64,000 bases of DNA from Cyanobium sp. Tous-M-B4 (lineage in GTDB: Bacteria; Cyanobacteriota; Cyanobacteriia; PCC-6307; Cyanobiaceae), in the NCBI RefSeq assembly GCF_024345395.1, contig NZ_JAGQBA010000006.1, positions 1-64,000 of the forward strand. Direction: 5' to 3'. Under the pieces are notes generated by a model. It saw nothing but the letters and a program-made list of their open reading frames with translations, did no database searches and was not told the origin of the DNA. Both the position numbers and the translations under genes were made by a program. Positions 47,028 through 54,303 of this stretch are shown piece by piece; the first letter of the stretch is position 1, and each line of letters starts with the position of its first letter.

Positions 47028-47917
47028 AAAAGTCTGTTGCCATGGCTAAAACAGCACCAGTCTTCATTGGCCTCACCTCGATCCGCGGCCGCGAGGGCGC
47101 CCTGAAGCGCACGCTCGATTCGCTGCTGGCCCAGCAGCTGCCCGCCGACGGCCGGCTGGTGGAGCTGCATTTATTTCTGTCGCGGCAGCCCTATCTGCTG
47201 GATCGGGGCTTCGGGGCGCTGCCTGGCTTTCTGCGGCGGCGTATCTGGAGCTCGCGGCTGGGGCCGGGTCTGCGGTTGCAGGTGCACTGGACGGCAAATT
47301 GGGGCCCCTACCGCAAGCTGTTGCCGCTGCTGGAGCGGCTGACGCCGGAGCAGCAGGCGCTTGATCCGCTGCTGATCACCGCCGACGACGACACCCTCTA
47401 TCCGCGCGACTGGCTGCGGCGGCTGGTGGCGGCCCAGGAGCGCTGGGGCTGCGTGGTGGCCTTCCGCGGGCGCCAGATGGTGCTGGAGCAGGGGGAGGTG
47501 GTGCCCTACCGGGATTGGCGGGTAAATGACGAGCGGCTGCTGCAGCCCAGCCTGCTGACGGTGCCCACCGGCAAAGACGGCATCTGCTACCGGCTGGGCC
47601 AGCTCGACTGGCGAGTGCGCGACGTGGAGCGGGCCCTGGCGATCGCCGGCCACGCCGATGATCTTTGGTTTAAGACCCACACGCTGCTCACTGCCACGCC
47701 GAGCCTGCTGCTGCACCACAGCATGAGCCAGCAGTTCGTGGAGCTGAGCAGCCAGGGCGTCGCCCTCAAGCGCGGGGTGCCCGGCCAGCCGATCGGCCAG
47801 ACGCTGTTTTTGTCTATTAATAAGCGCGGTGGCAATGATGTGGTGCTGGCCGATTGCCTGGGCTATCTGCAGGGGCAGATGGGTGGCGAGCTGGCGCGGC
47901 TGTGCAGCGCTGATTAG
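47024..47917 (+). CDS. GT2-like glycosyltransferase (297 aa)
   Basis: The start VFIGLTSIRGREGALKRTLD and the metal-binding region LITADDDTLYPRDWL (about residue 118) resemble a GT-A fold, with DLWFKTHTLL later. No signal or membrane helix. TTG at 47024 is coupled to the previous stop; ATG at 47042 is an alternative. It closes the polysaccharide gene group. Confidence 0.75.
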   Translation: MKKSVAMAKTAPVFIGLTSIRGREGALKRTLDSLLAQQLPADGRLVELHLFLSRQPYLLDRGFGALPGFLRRRIWSSRLGPGLRLQVHWTANWGPYRKLLPLLERLTPEQQALDPLLITADDDTLYPRDWLRRLVAAQERWGCVVAFRGRQMVLEQGEVVPYRDWRVNDERLLQPSLLTVPTGKDGICYRLGQLDWRVRDVERALAIAGHADDLWFKTHTLLTATPSLLLHHSMSQQFVELSSQGVALKRGVPGQPIGQTLFLSINKRGGNDVVLADCLGYLQGQMGGELARLCSAD

Positions 47918-48265
47918 CAGGGGCTCGCTTGCTGTGATGAAGCAGACCCGGCAATTCCCAGGGGCATTCAAGTCTCTTCTTTGCGGAGATTCAGATACGC
48001 CACCCAGACCAGGAAAAGGGTGGTGCGCATGGCGGAGCAACTTCCCTTCGAGCTCATGCACTGATCGAACGAATTGCTTGCCTGATCGAGCAGCGTTGCG
48101 AGCTCACATTGAGTCGCATTAACGCTGACTGAAGCCCTGGGCAAAGGGTTGGATGGGCACTGTCCTTAATTACGTACAGGCTGTACAAAATCAAGGACGC
48201 GTGAAAATTCAGCCAGCTCAGCGGGCGGCTGTTCTTCTAGCGTTGCAACCAGGAGGCCTGGGTTG
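47918..48265. other. intergenic stretch with inverted repeat and no clear gene
   Basis: No convincing gene is seen. A short open stretch ending near 48132 reads HALIERIACLIEQRC on the plus strand, possibly the tail of a lost small gene. GTACA (48174-48178) and TGTAC (48182-48186) form a 5-bp inverted repeat about 80 bases before the HI0074-type gene and might be an operator. An AGGAGG ribosome site lies at 48251-48256. Confidence 0.4.
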
Positions 48266-48679
48266 ATGGCAGAAGACATCCGCTGGCAACAACGCTTCAG
48301 CAATTACCACCGGGCTCTTGCTCAGCTAGAGACCTTTGTGGAGCCGCCCAGGCTGAATGAACGCGAACAGCAGGGGTTGATTAAGGCCTACGAATACACG
48401 TTTGAACTTGCTTGGAACACCCTGCGCGATCTGCTGCGCAGCCAGGGCGATGCCACCTTGATCGGATCGCGGGACACCCTGCGAGAGGCCTTTCGCCTCG
48501 GGCTGATTGAGGAAGGTGAGGCCTGGATGCTGATGATTCAAGACCGCAACCTCACCAGTCACGCCTACAACCGCGCCACAGCTGATGCCATCGCTGCGAA
48601 TATCACTGGCAGCTATCTGCCGTGCTTCCAGCAGCTGCGCAGCAAGTTGGCGCAACGCCTGCAAGAGGAGAGCTCGTGA
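48266..48679 (+). CDS. HI0074-type nucleotidyltransferase substrate-binding protein (137 aa)
   Basis: The sequence matches the HI0074 family of four-helix partner proteins for small MNT nucleotidyltransferases: RWQQRFSNYHRAL, YEYTFELAWNTLRDLL and LTSHAYNRATAD are conserved. Such pairs resemble HEPN-MNT toxin-antitoxin modules. Strong AGGAGG ribosome site at 48251; ATG at 48266 (TTG at 48263 is in frame). Its stop overlaps the MNT gene by GTGA. Confidence 0.88.
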   Translation: MAEDIRWQQRFSNYHRALAQLETFVEPPRLNEREQQGLIKAYEYTFELAWNTLRDLLRSQGDATLIGSRDTLREAFRLGLIEEGEAWMLMIQDRNLTSHAYNRATADAIAANITGSYLPCFQQLRSKLAQRLQEESS

Positions 48680-48912
48680 CAATCAGCCAAGCAGGCGTTC
48701 AGTCCATCCCCGGCATCCCCGAGCAGGCCCAAGCGCGACTGATCCAGTTGTTGACATCTAATCCGGAGCTGCAGGCGGTGTGGCTGTTTGGCTCGCGGGC
48801 AATGGGGCGCCATCAGCAGGGTTCTGACATTGATCTCTGCCTCGAGGCCCATGTGCAGCGGGTGGGCCGCTGCCTTTGGAGGAAGGCCTGCAGACCATCT
48901 GTGAATGCTTAG
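48676..48912 (+). CDS. HI0073-type MNT nucleotidyltransferase, internally shortened (78 aa)
   Basis: The active-site pattern WLFGSRAMGRHQQGSDIDL is intact, but the protein then jumps from LCLEA to HVQRVGRCLW, which in full-length relatives is the C-terminal element after about 40 more residues. The third catalytic acidic residue therefore seems lost. Start is GTG at 48676. I infer an in-frame internal deletion leaving an inactive protein; frame and coupling to HI0074 remain. Confidence 0.7.
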   Translation: MTISQAGVQSIPGIPEQAQARLIQLLTSNPELQAVWLFGSRAMGRHQQGSDIDLCLEAHVQRVGRCLWRKACRPSVNA

Positions 48913-49010
48913 GCAGCACTAGGTGGAGCGGATCAGTGGGTGAGCGCTCGAATTGATGCCTCAGCCTGAAGCAGTTGTTGCGCAGCGGTCGAGACCGCAG
49001 GAGATTCTCT

Positions 49011-49340
49011 GCTGGATCACGGTGAACTACCGCGAGGCCTATGGGATGTATGCCTGCAATGGCATTTTTTCAATCATGAATCACCGTGGCGCGGTGATTC
49101 ATGATTGACGCGCAAGATCACCCGTGGGCTAGCTCGCATCAATGAAGGTTTGGTAGATTGTTTATATGTGGGGAACCTTGATTCGCTGCGCGAATGGGGC
49201 CACGCCAGGGATTGTGTGGAGATGCAGTGGCGGATGCAGCAGCAGCCCGGCACACCGGAGGATTTCGTGATCGCCACGGGCCGGCAGGAGTCGCTGCGGG
49301 CTGAAGGGCTTCAACGTGGTGGGGTCGATGGAGGGCTGAT
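49011..49340 (+). pseudogene. gmd fragment (GDP-mannose dehydratase remnant 1)
   Basis: The DNA follows the middle of the intact gmd gene (53.65-53.95 kb) closely: [18 protein letters not shown], then [13 protein letters not shown] and [10 protein letters not shown], before jumping to the C-terminal [10 protein letters not shown] part. The start is missing, one internal segment is replaced by a palindrome (49070-49108), and the section between QES and LKGFN is deleted. Not functional. Confidence 0.88.
49070..49108. repeat. perfect 17-bp inverted repeat inside the gmd fragment
   Basis: TCAATCATGAATCACCG (49070-49086) and its exact reverse complement (49092-49108) flank the loop TGGCG. The intact gmd has an imperfect version of the left arm here (ACGAATCACCG) followed by normal codons, so the right arm looks copied from the left. 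Confidence 0.85.
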
Positions 49341-49344
49341 GGCG

Positions 49345-49749
49345 CTACCAGAGCAAGCGGCAGGGAAAAGCCTGCAACGCAGGATCAAGGCTCACCAGGG
49401 TGAGACCGCTCAGTTCGGCCTGGGCGGCCAGAAGCCGATCGAATGGGTCTCGATGCTCCAGCTTGTAACCGCCGGCATGCAAGCCATGCAGGAGCGTGAT
49501 CGGCAGCAGCAGAAACCCTTGGGCTGCCAGCAATTCAGGAAGATCCTCAAGCAGTTCTCGGGCCGCCGGGAGCTTGCCCAGGCGCACCTTGGTTGCGATC
49601 TCCCAGCCAGACGCCGCACTTACATGCACCCGGTTGCCAGGATCAGCAATGGCTTGATGGGCAGCTGTCGAGAGGCGATCGGGCTCAGCCAGCCACCACA
49701 GCAAGGCATGGGTGTCGAGCAGCAGCTCGGGGGGATGGCTTTTGCTCAC
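49345..49749 (-). CDS. PIN-domain toxin, VapC-like (134 aa)
   Basis: An RNase-type toxin of a type II module. The PIN acidic residues are visible in [11 protein letters not shown] (Asp at about 11), the central Glu in ASGWEIATK (about 50), [12 protein letters not shown] (Asp at about 100) and LVSLDPAL. Length and start are normal. It overlaps the antitoxin gene upstream by four bases and is inserted between gmd and fcl fragments. Confidence 0.9.
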   Translation of the reverse strand: MSKSHPPELLLDTHALLWWLAEPDRLSTAAHQAIADPGNRVHVSAASGWEIATKVRLGKLPAARELLEDLPELLAAQGFLLLPITLLHGLHAGGYKLEHRDPFDRLLAAQAELSGLTLVSLDPALQAFPCRLLW

Positions 49750-50009
49750 AGCAACGGCTGCTCCATCGCAGCAAGCTCCTCCTCAGGCAGTGGCTCAAGC
49801 AGCACCTCCAGAGGCGGCAAATTGAGTCGCCCATTCAGGACCCCTGGAACGCGGCGTGCATGGGGTGGTTCAAGCGGCACCAGCCGTGCCCAGGGCTTGC
49901 CGCCCTTGGCCACCACGATCGTTTCGCCCGCATGGGCTGCATCGATCAGGCGAGAGAACTGGGTCTTGGCCTCATGCACATTCACGATGCGCCCTGGCAC
50001 AGCGGTCAT
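49746..50009 (-). CDS. Phd/YefM-family antitoxin (87 aa)
   Basis: The N-terminal DNA-binding part reads [21 protein letters not shown], typical of Phd/YefM proteins that repress their own operon and neutralise the partner toxin with the C terminus. ATG at 50009 is chosen; TTG at 50027 adds six residues. Overlaps the PIN toxin gene (ATGA). Confidence 0.9.
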   Translation of the reverse strand: MTAVPGRIVNVHEAKTQFSRLIDAAHAGETIVVAKGGKPWARLVPLEPPHARRVPGVLNGRLNLPPLEVLLEPLPEEELAAMEQPLL

Positions 50010-50041
50010 GGACAGCCCCAATTGCAAGTGGCCCCAACAGG

Positions 50042-50061
50042 TTAGTCCGATTTTGGACTAA
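50042..50061. promoter_or_regulatory. candidate operator upstream of the Phd antitoxin
   Basis: TTAGTCC (50042-50048) and GGACTAA (50055-50061) form a perfect 7-bp inverted repeat with the spacer GATTTT, about 33 bases upstream of the antitoxin ATG on its own strand. Phd-type antitoxins bind such palindromes; binding is inferred. Confidence 0.5.
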
Positions 50062-50097
50062 GCAGGCCGCCGCCGCTGATGCCGGGCCATGCAGCTG

Positions 50098-50250
50098 GCG
50101 GGATTGAAGCCAGCAACAGCTACCCGGCCGATTTCCTGCTGGAGAACCTGAAGATCCAGACCCATGTGATCGAAACGGCATGGCGCAGCGGTGTGCGGCG
50201 CTCAAGGTGGTGGGCTTGATTCAGAACCTACCCACTAATCCCTGGGGCGA
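50098..50250 (+). pseudogene. fcl fragment joined to gmd 3' fragment
   Basis: Positions about 50098-50200 match fcl (54.52-54.62 kb): [27 protein letters not shown]. It then switches directly to a sequence like the gmd end ([15 protein letters not shown] in the intact gene). The order is the reverse of that in the intact gmd-fcl pair, showing rearrangement. Confidence 0.8.
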
Positions 50251-50265
50251 GTGTGAGGTGCCCGC

Positions 50266-50560
50266 TCATGGGGCCATCACCTCCACAGGGCAGAGCAGGC
50301 CGGGTGCCCGGGCTGCACGGGCATCGGCGGTGAGCAAGGTGGTGCCCAGCTGTTCGGCCAGGGCCACGTAGAGCGCGTCGTAGGCGCTGAGGTTGGCCCG
50401 AAGCTCCCAGGCACGCGGCCAGCACCAGGCGGCGCAGCACCGAGAGCACCTCGGCATCGATCAGGTCGGGGGCCTGGAGGTTGGCCTAGGCCAGCCGGGC
50501 GCGGGCTGTGCCATCGATCAGCAACGCATCCACCAGCACGGAGGCATCCACCACCACCAT
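50266..50560 (-). pseudogene. PIN-domain (VapC) pseudogene
   Basis: The start MVVVDASVLVDALL (ATG at 50560) is a normal PIN N terminus. A TAG stop interrupts the frame near 50487 (ARLA-stop-ANLQAPDLIDAEVLSVLRRL), and a second shift follows before YDALYVALAEQLGTTLLTAD and GLLCPVEV. At least two lesions, so inactive. Confidence 0.85.
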
Positions 50561-50774
50561 CAGCGTTCAGTTCGGCACTGGCGCAGGGCCTCGAGAATGG
50601 CGCCGGGGTCGATGGTTGCCGATGGCAGCGCCTCGAGTAGTGCGGCATTGTCGGCACGGCGGGCTGTTTCGCTGAGCTCCTGCAGAGCAAAGGTGCTCAA
50701 CGGCACTCCAGCGCGGTTGGCCAGCCGTTCAAGCCGCTCGGCCACGTGTGGCGGATGTAGAGAGTGCGCGTCAC
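50560..50774 (-). pseudogene. FitA-like antitoxin, frameshifted
   Basis: The original start is GTG at 50774 (VTRTLYIRH, a ribbon-helix-helix-type N terminus). Two extra bases (CA) in CGCCACACGTGGCC shift the frame; from 50745 the old frame resumes as AERLERLANRAGVPLSTFAL. A shortened protein could start at GTG 50745. Partner of the PIN pseudogene just downstream. Confidence 0.75.
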
Positions 50775-50821
50775 AACTGACGCCTGCTTGCTTTCTGCTA
50801 GCAGCCTAGCTGGCTCGTAGC

Positions 50822-50935
50822 TCTGCATTTCGCAATCCAGATCGAAGACATGGATTTGCCGGGCTATCGCCTGCATCAGCTCAAGGGGGCAGACAAGGGG
50901 CGATGGTCGATCTGGATTTCGAGGATTACCACTGA
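50822..50935 (+). pseudogene. HigB-like toxin remnant
   Basis: One frame reads AIQIEDMDLPGYRLHQLKGADKG-RWSIW-type sequence typical of the HigB C-terminal half, then jumps to VDLDFEDYH and the stop, the normal HigB end, in another frame. The section between and the N terminus are missing. The stop overlaps the higA remnant start (TGATG). Confidence 0.75.
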
Positions 50936-51085
50936 TGACGCTTAATCACGGGACCCAGATGCACAACCCACTGCACCCTGGCGAGTTCATCTAAGGGGTT
51001 TATCAGGAGCCTTGCGGGCTCTTGGCAGGCCCGCCAGGGGCTGGATCTCTCAGCGCTGAGCCCGATGGAGCTCAAGGCGGCATGA
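50935..51085 (+). pseudogene. HigA-like antitoxin remnant
   Basis: The start reads MHNPLHPGEFI, the standard HigA opening, then a TAA stop. The end reads WQARQGLDLSALSPMELKAA before TGA at 51083, typical of the HigA C terminus. The helix-turn-helix part in between is deleted, so it cannot bind DNA. Confidence 0.75.
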
Positions 51086-51118
51086 AAATCCTTCTCACCT
51101 GCAAAGGGGGCGACAGGA

Positions 51119-51309
51119 GGGTCGGGCTGATGCGCACTAAAAGGCGCTCAGTGTCGCCTGGTTGAGGTGCCCTTGGCCATCTCCGGCCAGCAACTCAGCA
51201 ACGCCGCGCTGTTCGACCTGCTTGACGCGTGAGCACCACGGTTGACCTACCGGATCTGAATGTGTGGCTGGCGCTGGCCTGTCCCGACCGCAGCCATCAC
51301 GGAAGCTGA
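51119..51309 (+). pseudogene. vapBC remnant, copy A
   Basis: The 3' part of an antitoxin (PLAISGQQLSNAALFDLLDA, stop at 51230-51232) overlaps a GTG start (51229) of a PIN-type toxin reading TVDLPDLNVWLALACPD, which stops after 26 codons. Positions 51209-51300 are nearly identical to 52666-52757. Confidence 0.8.
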
Positions 51310-51458
51310 TGGGCGCGGCGGTCAAAACCTCAGGAGAAGCTTCCGCTCTGGTGGAGCACGACCACGCGCGCAATCCCTGCCGCCTGGCTGGTCGCCAATA
51401 GCTGGTTCAATGACCGCGCCATCCGCTCAGTTCACGCAGCCGCCTTACACTGGTAAGA

Positions 51459-51468
51459 CGTTCGAACG
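51459..51468. promoter_or_regulatory. 10-bp palindrome before the AbrB-type antitoxin
   Basis: CGTTCGAACG is a perfect palindrome eight bases upstream of the ATG at 51477. AbrB/MazE-fold antitoxins often bind palindromes that overlap their promoter; an operator role is inferred. Confidence 0.4.
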
Positions 51469-51476
51469 ATGGCGCT

Positions 51477-51719
51477 ATGGATGCGCTGCTCACCCTGTCA
51501 TCCAAGGGCCAGCTGGTGATCCCGGCACGGTTGCGTCAGCTATTGGGTTTACAGCCAGGCGATCGGCTGGCGTTGAGCCTGGAGGCTGATGGGCTGCGCC
51601 TGGTTCCCGAGGACCGCGAAAAAAGCCGCTCTGCCCGCGCCTTGATCGGCTGCGCTGGATACCAGGGGCCACCGCTGAGCTTGGAGCAGATGGATCCGGC
51701 ACGCTTCGCCGAAGCATGA
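51477..51719 (+). CDS. AbrB/MazE-fold antitoxin (80 aa)
   Basis: Residues 5-40 (LTLSSKGQLVIPARLRQLLG, GDRLALSLEADGLRL) are the swapped-hairpin AbrB DNA-binding domain found in VapB and MazE antitoxins. The C-terminal part would wrap the toxin. The stop overlaps the following PIN toxin gene (ATGA). Appears complete. Confidence 0.92.
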   Translation: MDALLTLSSKGQLVIPARLRQLLGLQPGDRLALSLEADGLRLVPEDREKSRSARALIGCAGYQGPPLSLEQMDPARFAEA

Positions 51720-52120
51720 GTTTGCCTGTGGCGCTCGACACCAACGTGCTGGTGCGCCTGCTGGTGAACGACGATCCGGCTCAGGCTGAGCAGGCGGCAG
51801 CGCTGATCGATGCCAGCGCCGCCTGTTTTGTGCCGATCACCGTGGCCCTGGAGCTGGAGTGGGTGCTGCGTGGTGCCTACAAATTGTCTCGTGAAGCCGT
51901 GATCACGGCCTTTGAGGGACTACTCGCCATCCGCCATCTCCATGTGGAGCAGGAAGAGCTCGTGAGGCGAGCCTTGGAGTGGCACCGGCAGGGCATGGAC
52001 TTTGCCGATGCGCTCCATCTGGCTCGAAGCGAGGGCTGTGGGGCTTTGATCAGCTTCGATCGGCAACTGGCCCTGGTGGCTGGGCGGCTGAACCTTCAGC
52101 CAACAGTCAAGAACCCTTGA
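51716..52120 (+). CDS. PIN-domain toxin, VapC (134 aa)
   Basis: A complete PIN domain: VALDTNVLVRLL (Asp at about 8), the middle Glu in ALELEWVLRG, DFADALHLA (Asp at about 98) and LISFDRQL. It should be a sequence-specific endoribonuclease kept inactive by the preceding AbrB-type antitoxin. No lesions seen. Confidence 0.93.
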   Translation: MSLPVALDTNVLVRLLVNDDPAQAEQAAALIDASAACFVPITVALELEWVLRGAYKLSREAVITAFEGLLAIRHLHVEQEELVRRALEWHRQGMDFADALHLARSEGCGALISFDRQLALVAGRLNLQPTVKNP

Positions 52121-52506
52121 TCTACTACTCAGGGTTCAGTACAGCTTGTACGGAATCGTTCATGCCACGACTTACCTACCGCTATCTGTTCCTGGGGCGC
52201 GGGAGAGGGCTCTAATGACGACAACCAAACGCCGCAGTAAGCATCATTTGTTCTGCCCGGTCACCGCGCTCGCTCTGTTCCGGCTCGTTTTGTCAGCTAT
52301 GACCACTGGCTGTGTGCCCAATCCGCTGAGCAGAGGCAAAGGCTTTCCTGCACTCCTGAGTTGTTGAACAGAATGTTCAACAATGCCATCACGATCAAGG
52401 TATGGCTGCGGTCACTGGAGGGGGAGGTGGAAGCCCTGCTGGGTGATTCCCCACTACTGCCGACCAACCCGATGGCGGCCGAGAAGGCCCGCAGAGGCCA
52501 GGGCTG
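52121..52506 (+). pseudogene. decayed stretch with one unrecognised gene tail
   Basis: An inverted repeat GTACA (52139-52143)/TGTAC (52147-52151) resembles the one at 48.17 kb. Further on, one frame reads RFVSYDHWLCAQSAEQRQRL and later NNAITIKVWLRSLEGEVEAL up to a stop at 52505-52507; it has no start and I do not recognise the family. TGTTGAACA/TGTTCAACA (52362-52382) is a perfect 9-bp inverted repeat within it. Confidence 0.45.
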
Positions 52507-52543
52507 ATGCGCACTAAAATGCGCACATCGCTGCATGGTTGTG

Positions 52544-52689
52544 ATGCGTACCACCCTGGAGCTTCCGGACCCCCTGTTTGTGCGCCTGAATGCCACGCCC
52601 GCCGGCTCCGGCTCGAAGCGTTCGGCTCACACCTTGCCCCGCGTGGAGGGGCCCTTGGCCATCTTCTGTTCGACCTGCTTGACGCGTGA
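52544..52689 (+). pseudogene. CopG-like VapB antitoxin, frameshifted (copy B)
   Basis: The start MRTTLELPDPLFVRLNA is a ribbon-helix-helix-type antitoxin N terminus. The end FDLLDA and stop at 52687-52689 lie in another frame, so a shift and probable deletions occurred. Upstream at 52507-52526 the octamer ATGCGCAC occurs twice, four bases apart, each containing TGCGCA: a likely former operator. Confidence 0.78.
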
Positions 52690-52915
52690 GCATCACGGTT
52701 GACCTACCGGATCTGAATGTGTGGCTGGCGCTGGCCTGCCCCGACCACAGCCATCACCGCCAGGCCTTGCACTACTGGGAGCAGCAGGCCTCTGCACCGA
52801 TGCCTACCTGGCCGCCGTGACGATGGCCAATGGATGGCGGCTGGTGAGTTTCGATCGCGATTTTGAGCTATTTGAAGGTCTGGAGCGGTTGGCTCTACCA
52901 GGAGCACAGGCGTGA
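52686..52915 (+). pseudogene. PIN-domain toxin with internal deletion (vapBC copy B)
   Basis: GTG at 52686 opens a frame reading TVDLPDLNVWLALACPDHSHH. After about 40 residues (WEQQ) the frame changes and continues as TDAYLAAVTMANGWRLVSFD and GLERLALPGAQA to the stop at 52915. About 60 central residues with the middle acidic residues are missing. Confidence 0.85.
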
Positions 52916-52934
52916 ACAGCATTTTCGAAGCCGG

Positions 52935-52993
52935 AGCTACCCCGCCGATTTCCTGCTGGAGAACCTGAAGAACCAGATCCATGTGATTGAAAC
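52935..52993 (+). pseudogene. fcl fragment, second copy
   Basis: About 59 bases match the fcl segment encoding [12 protein letters not shown] (also at 50.12 and 54.54 kb). Upstream is the toxin relic, downstream a short sequence (GGTTCTGACATTGA near 53109) identical to part of the MNT gene at 48.82 kb, before gmd begins. Confidence 0.75.
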
Positions 52994-53166
52994 TCACCAG
53001 CCAACACCAGGGTGAGCTCCACTGCCTCATGGGCCAAGGCAGCGGGGAGGCGAAGTCCCCGGTGGTTGCCCCACCCCTTGATGGCTTGCCTGGAGAAGGG
53101 AGGCAAGGGTTCTGACATTGAGCGCTGCTGCTGGCTGTGGGAAAATAATCGCTATACAGAGGAACG

Positions 53167-54303
53167 ATGAAAACAGCTCTGATTACGGGCATCACTGGGC
53201 AAGATGGCTCCTATCTGGCCGAGCTGTTGCTGGAGAAGGGCTACGCGGTGCACGGCATCAAGCGCCGCGCTAGCAGCTTCAATACCGCCCGCATCGATCA
53301 TCTATACCAAGATCCCCATGAAAGCGATCCACGGCTGAGCCTTCACTACGGCGATCTAACGGACAGTACGAATCTGATCCGGATCATTCAGCAGGTGCAG
53401 CCCGATGAGATCTACAACCTCGGCGCCCAGAGCCATGTGGCGGTGAGCTTCGAGGCGCCGGAATACACCGCCAACAGCGACGCCCTAGGCACCCTGCGCA
53501 TCCTGGAGGCGGTGCGGATGCTGGGACTAAGCAATAAAACCCGCATTTATCAGGCCAGCACGAGTGAGCTCTACGGCCTGGTGCAGGAGATCCCCCAGAA
53601 GGAAACAACGCCTTTCTATCCGCGTAGCCCCTACGGGGTGGCCAAGCTCTATGCCTACTGGATCACGGTGAACTACCGAGAGGCCTACGGCATGTATGCC
53701 TGCAACGGCATCTTGTTTAACCACGAATCACCGCGGCGGGGTGAAACCTTCGTGACCCGCAAGATCACCCGCGGCCTGGCCCGCATCAACGAGGGCCTTG
53801 AGGGTTGCCTCTACATGGGTAATCTCGACTCCCTGCGCGACTGGGGCCATGCCAGGGATTACGTGGAGATGCAGTGGCGGATGCTGCAGCAGCCCGGCAC
53901 CCCAGAAGATTTTGTAATTGCCACAGGCCGTCAGGAATCGGTGCGGCGCTTCATTGAACTGGCCGCCGCTGAGTTGGGCTGGGGTGCGATCGAATGGCAG
54001 GGCAGCGGCATAGAAGAAGTGGGGCGGCGCAGCAGCGGTGAGGTGGTGGTGCGCATCGATCCCCGTTATTTCCGTCCGGCGGAGGTGGAAACTTTGCTGG
54101 GTGATCCCAGCAAGGCCCACGAGAAACTGGGCTGGACGCCCACCGCGACCCTTGAGCAACTGGTGGCCGAGATGGTGGCGGCTGACAAGGAGGAAGCGCG
54201 CAAGGAGGCGATCCTGCGGCTGAAGGGCTTCAACGTGGTGGGATCTATGGAGAACCCGCCCACCAATCCTTCGGCGGTGGCCGCAGCTGGAGACAAGGGC
54301 TGA
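53167..54303 (+). CDS. gmd: GDP-mannose 4,6-dehydratase (378 aa)
   Basis: Converts GDP-D-mannose to GDP-4-keto-6-deoxymannose, the first step to GDP-L-fucose and related sugars. The NADP-binding [19 protein letters not shown], the catalytic STSELYG and YGVAK (Tyr-x3-Lys), and [16 protein letters not shown] are intact. RBS GAGGAA precedes the ATG at 53167. The last codons overlap the fcl start. Fragments of this gene lie at 49.0 and 50.2 kb. Confidence 0.97.
   Translation: MKTALITGITGQDGSYLAELLLEKGYAVHGIKRRASSFNTARIDHLYQDPHESDPRLSLHYGDLTDSTNLIRIIQQVQPDEIYNLGAQSHVAVSFEAPEYTANSDALGTLRILEAVRMLGLSNKTRIYQASTSELYGLVQEIPQKETTPFYPRSPYGVAKLYAYWITVNYREAYGMYACNGILFNHESPRRGETFVTRKITRGLARINEGLEGCLYMGNLDSLRDWGHARDYVEMQWRMLQQPGTPEDFVIATGRQESVRRFIELAAAELGWGAIEWQGSGIEEVGRRSSGEVVVRIDPRYFRPAEVETLLGDPSKAHEKLGWTPTATLEQLVAEMVAADKEEARKEAILRLKGFNVVGSMENPPTNPSAVAAAGDKG

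Noticed and set aside
49105-50061. 318-codon plus-strand frame
   Set aside because: Only the beginning is gmd-like; the remainder is the shadow of the PIN toxin and Phd antitoxin on the minus strand.
52362-52382. TGTTGAACA/TGTTCAACA as a LexA-type SOS box
   Set aside because: The spacing between the GAAC and GTTC halves does not fit the four-base Gram-positive-type spacing, it lies inside a decayed reading frame, and no SOS gene follows.
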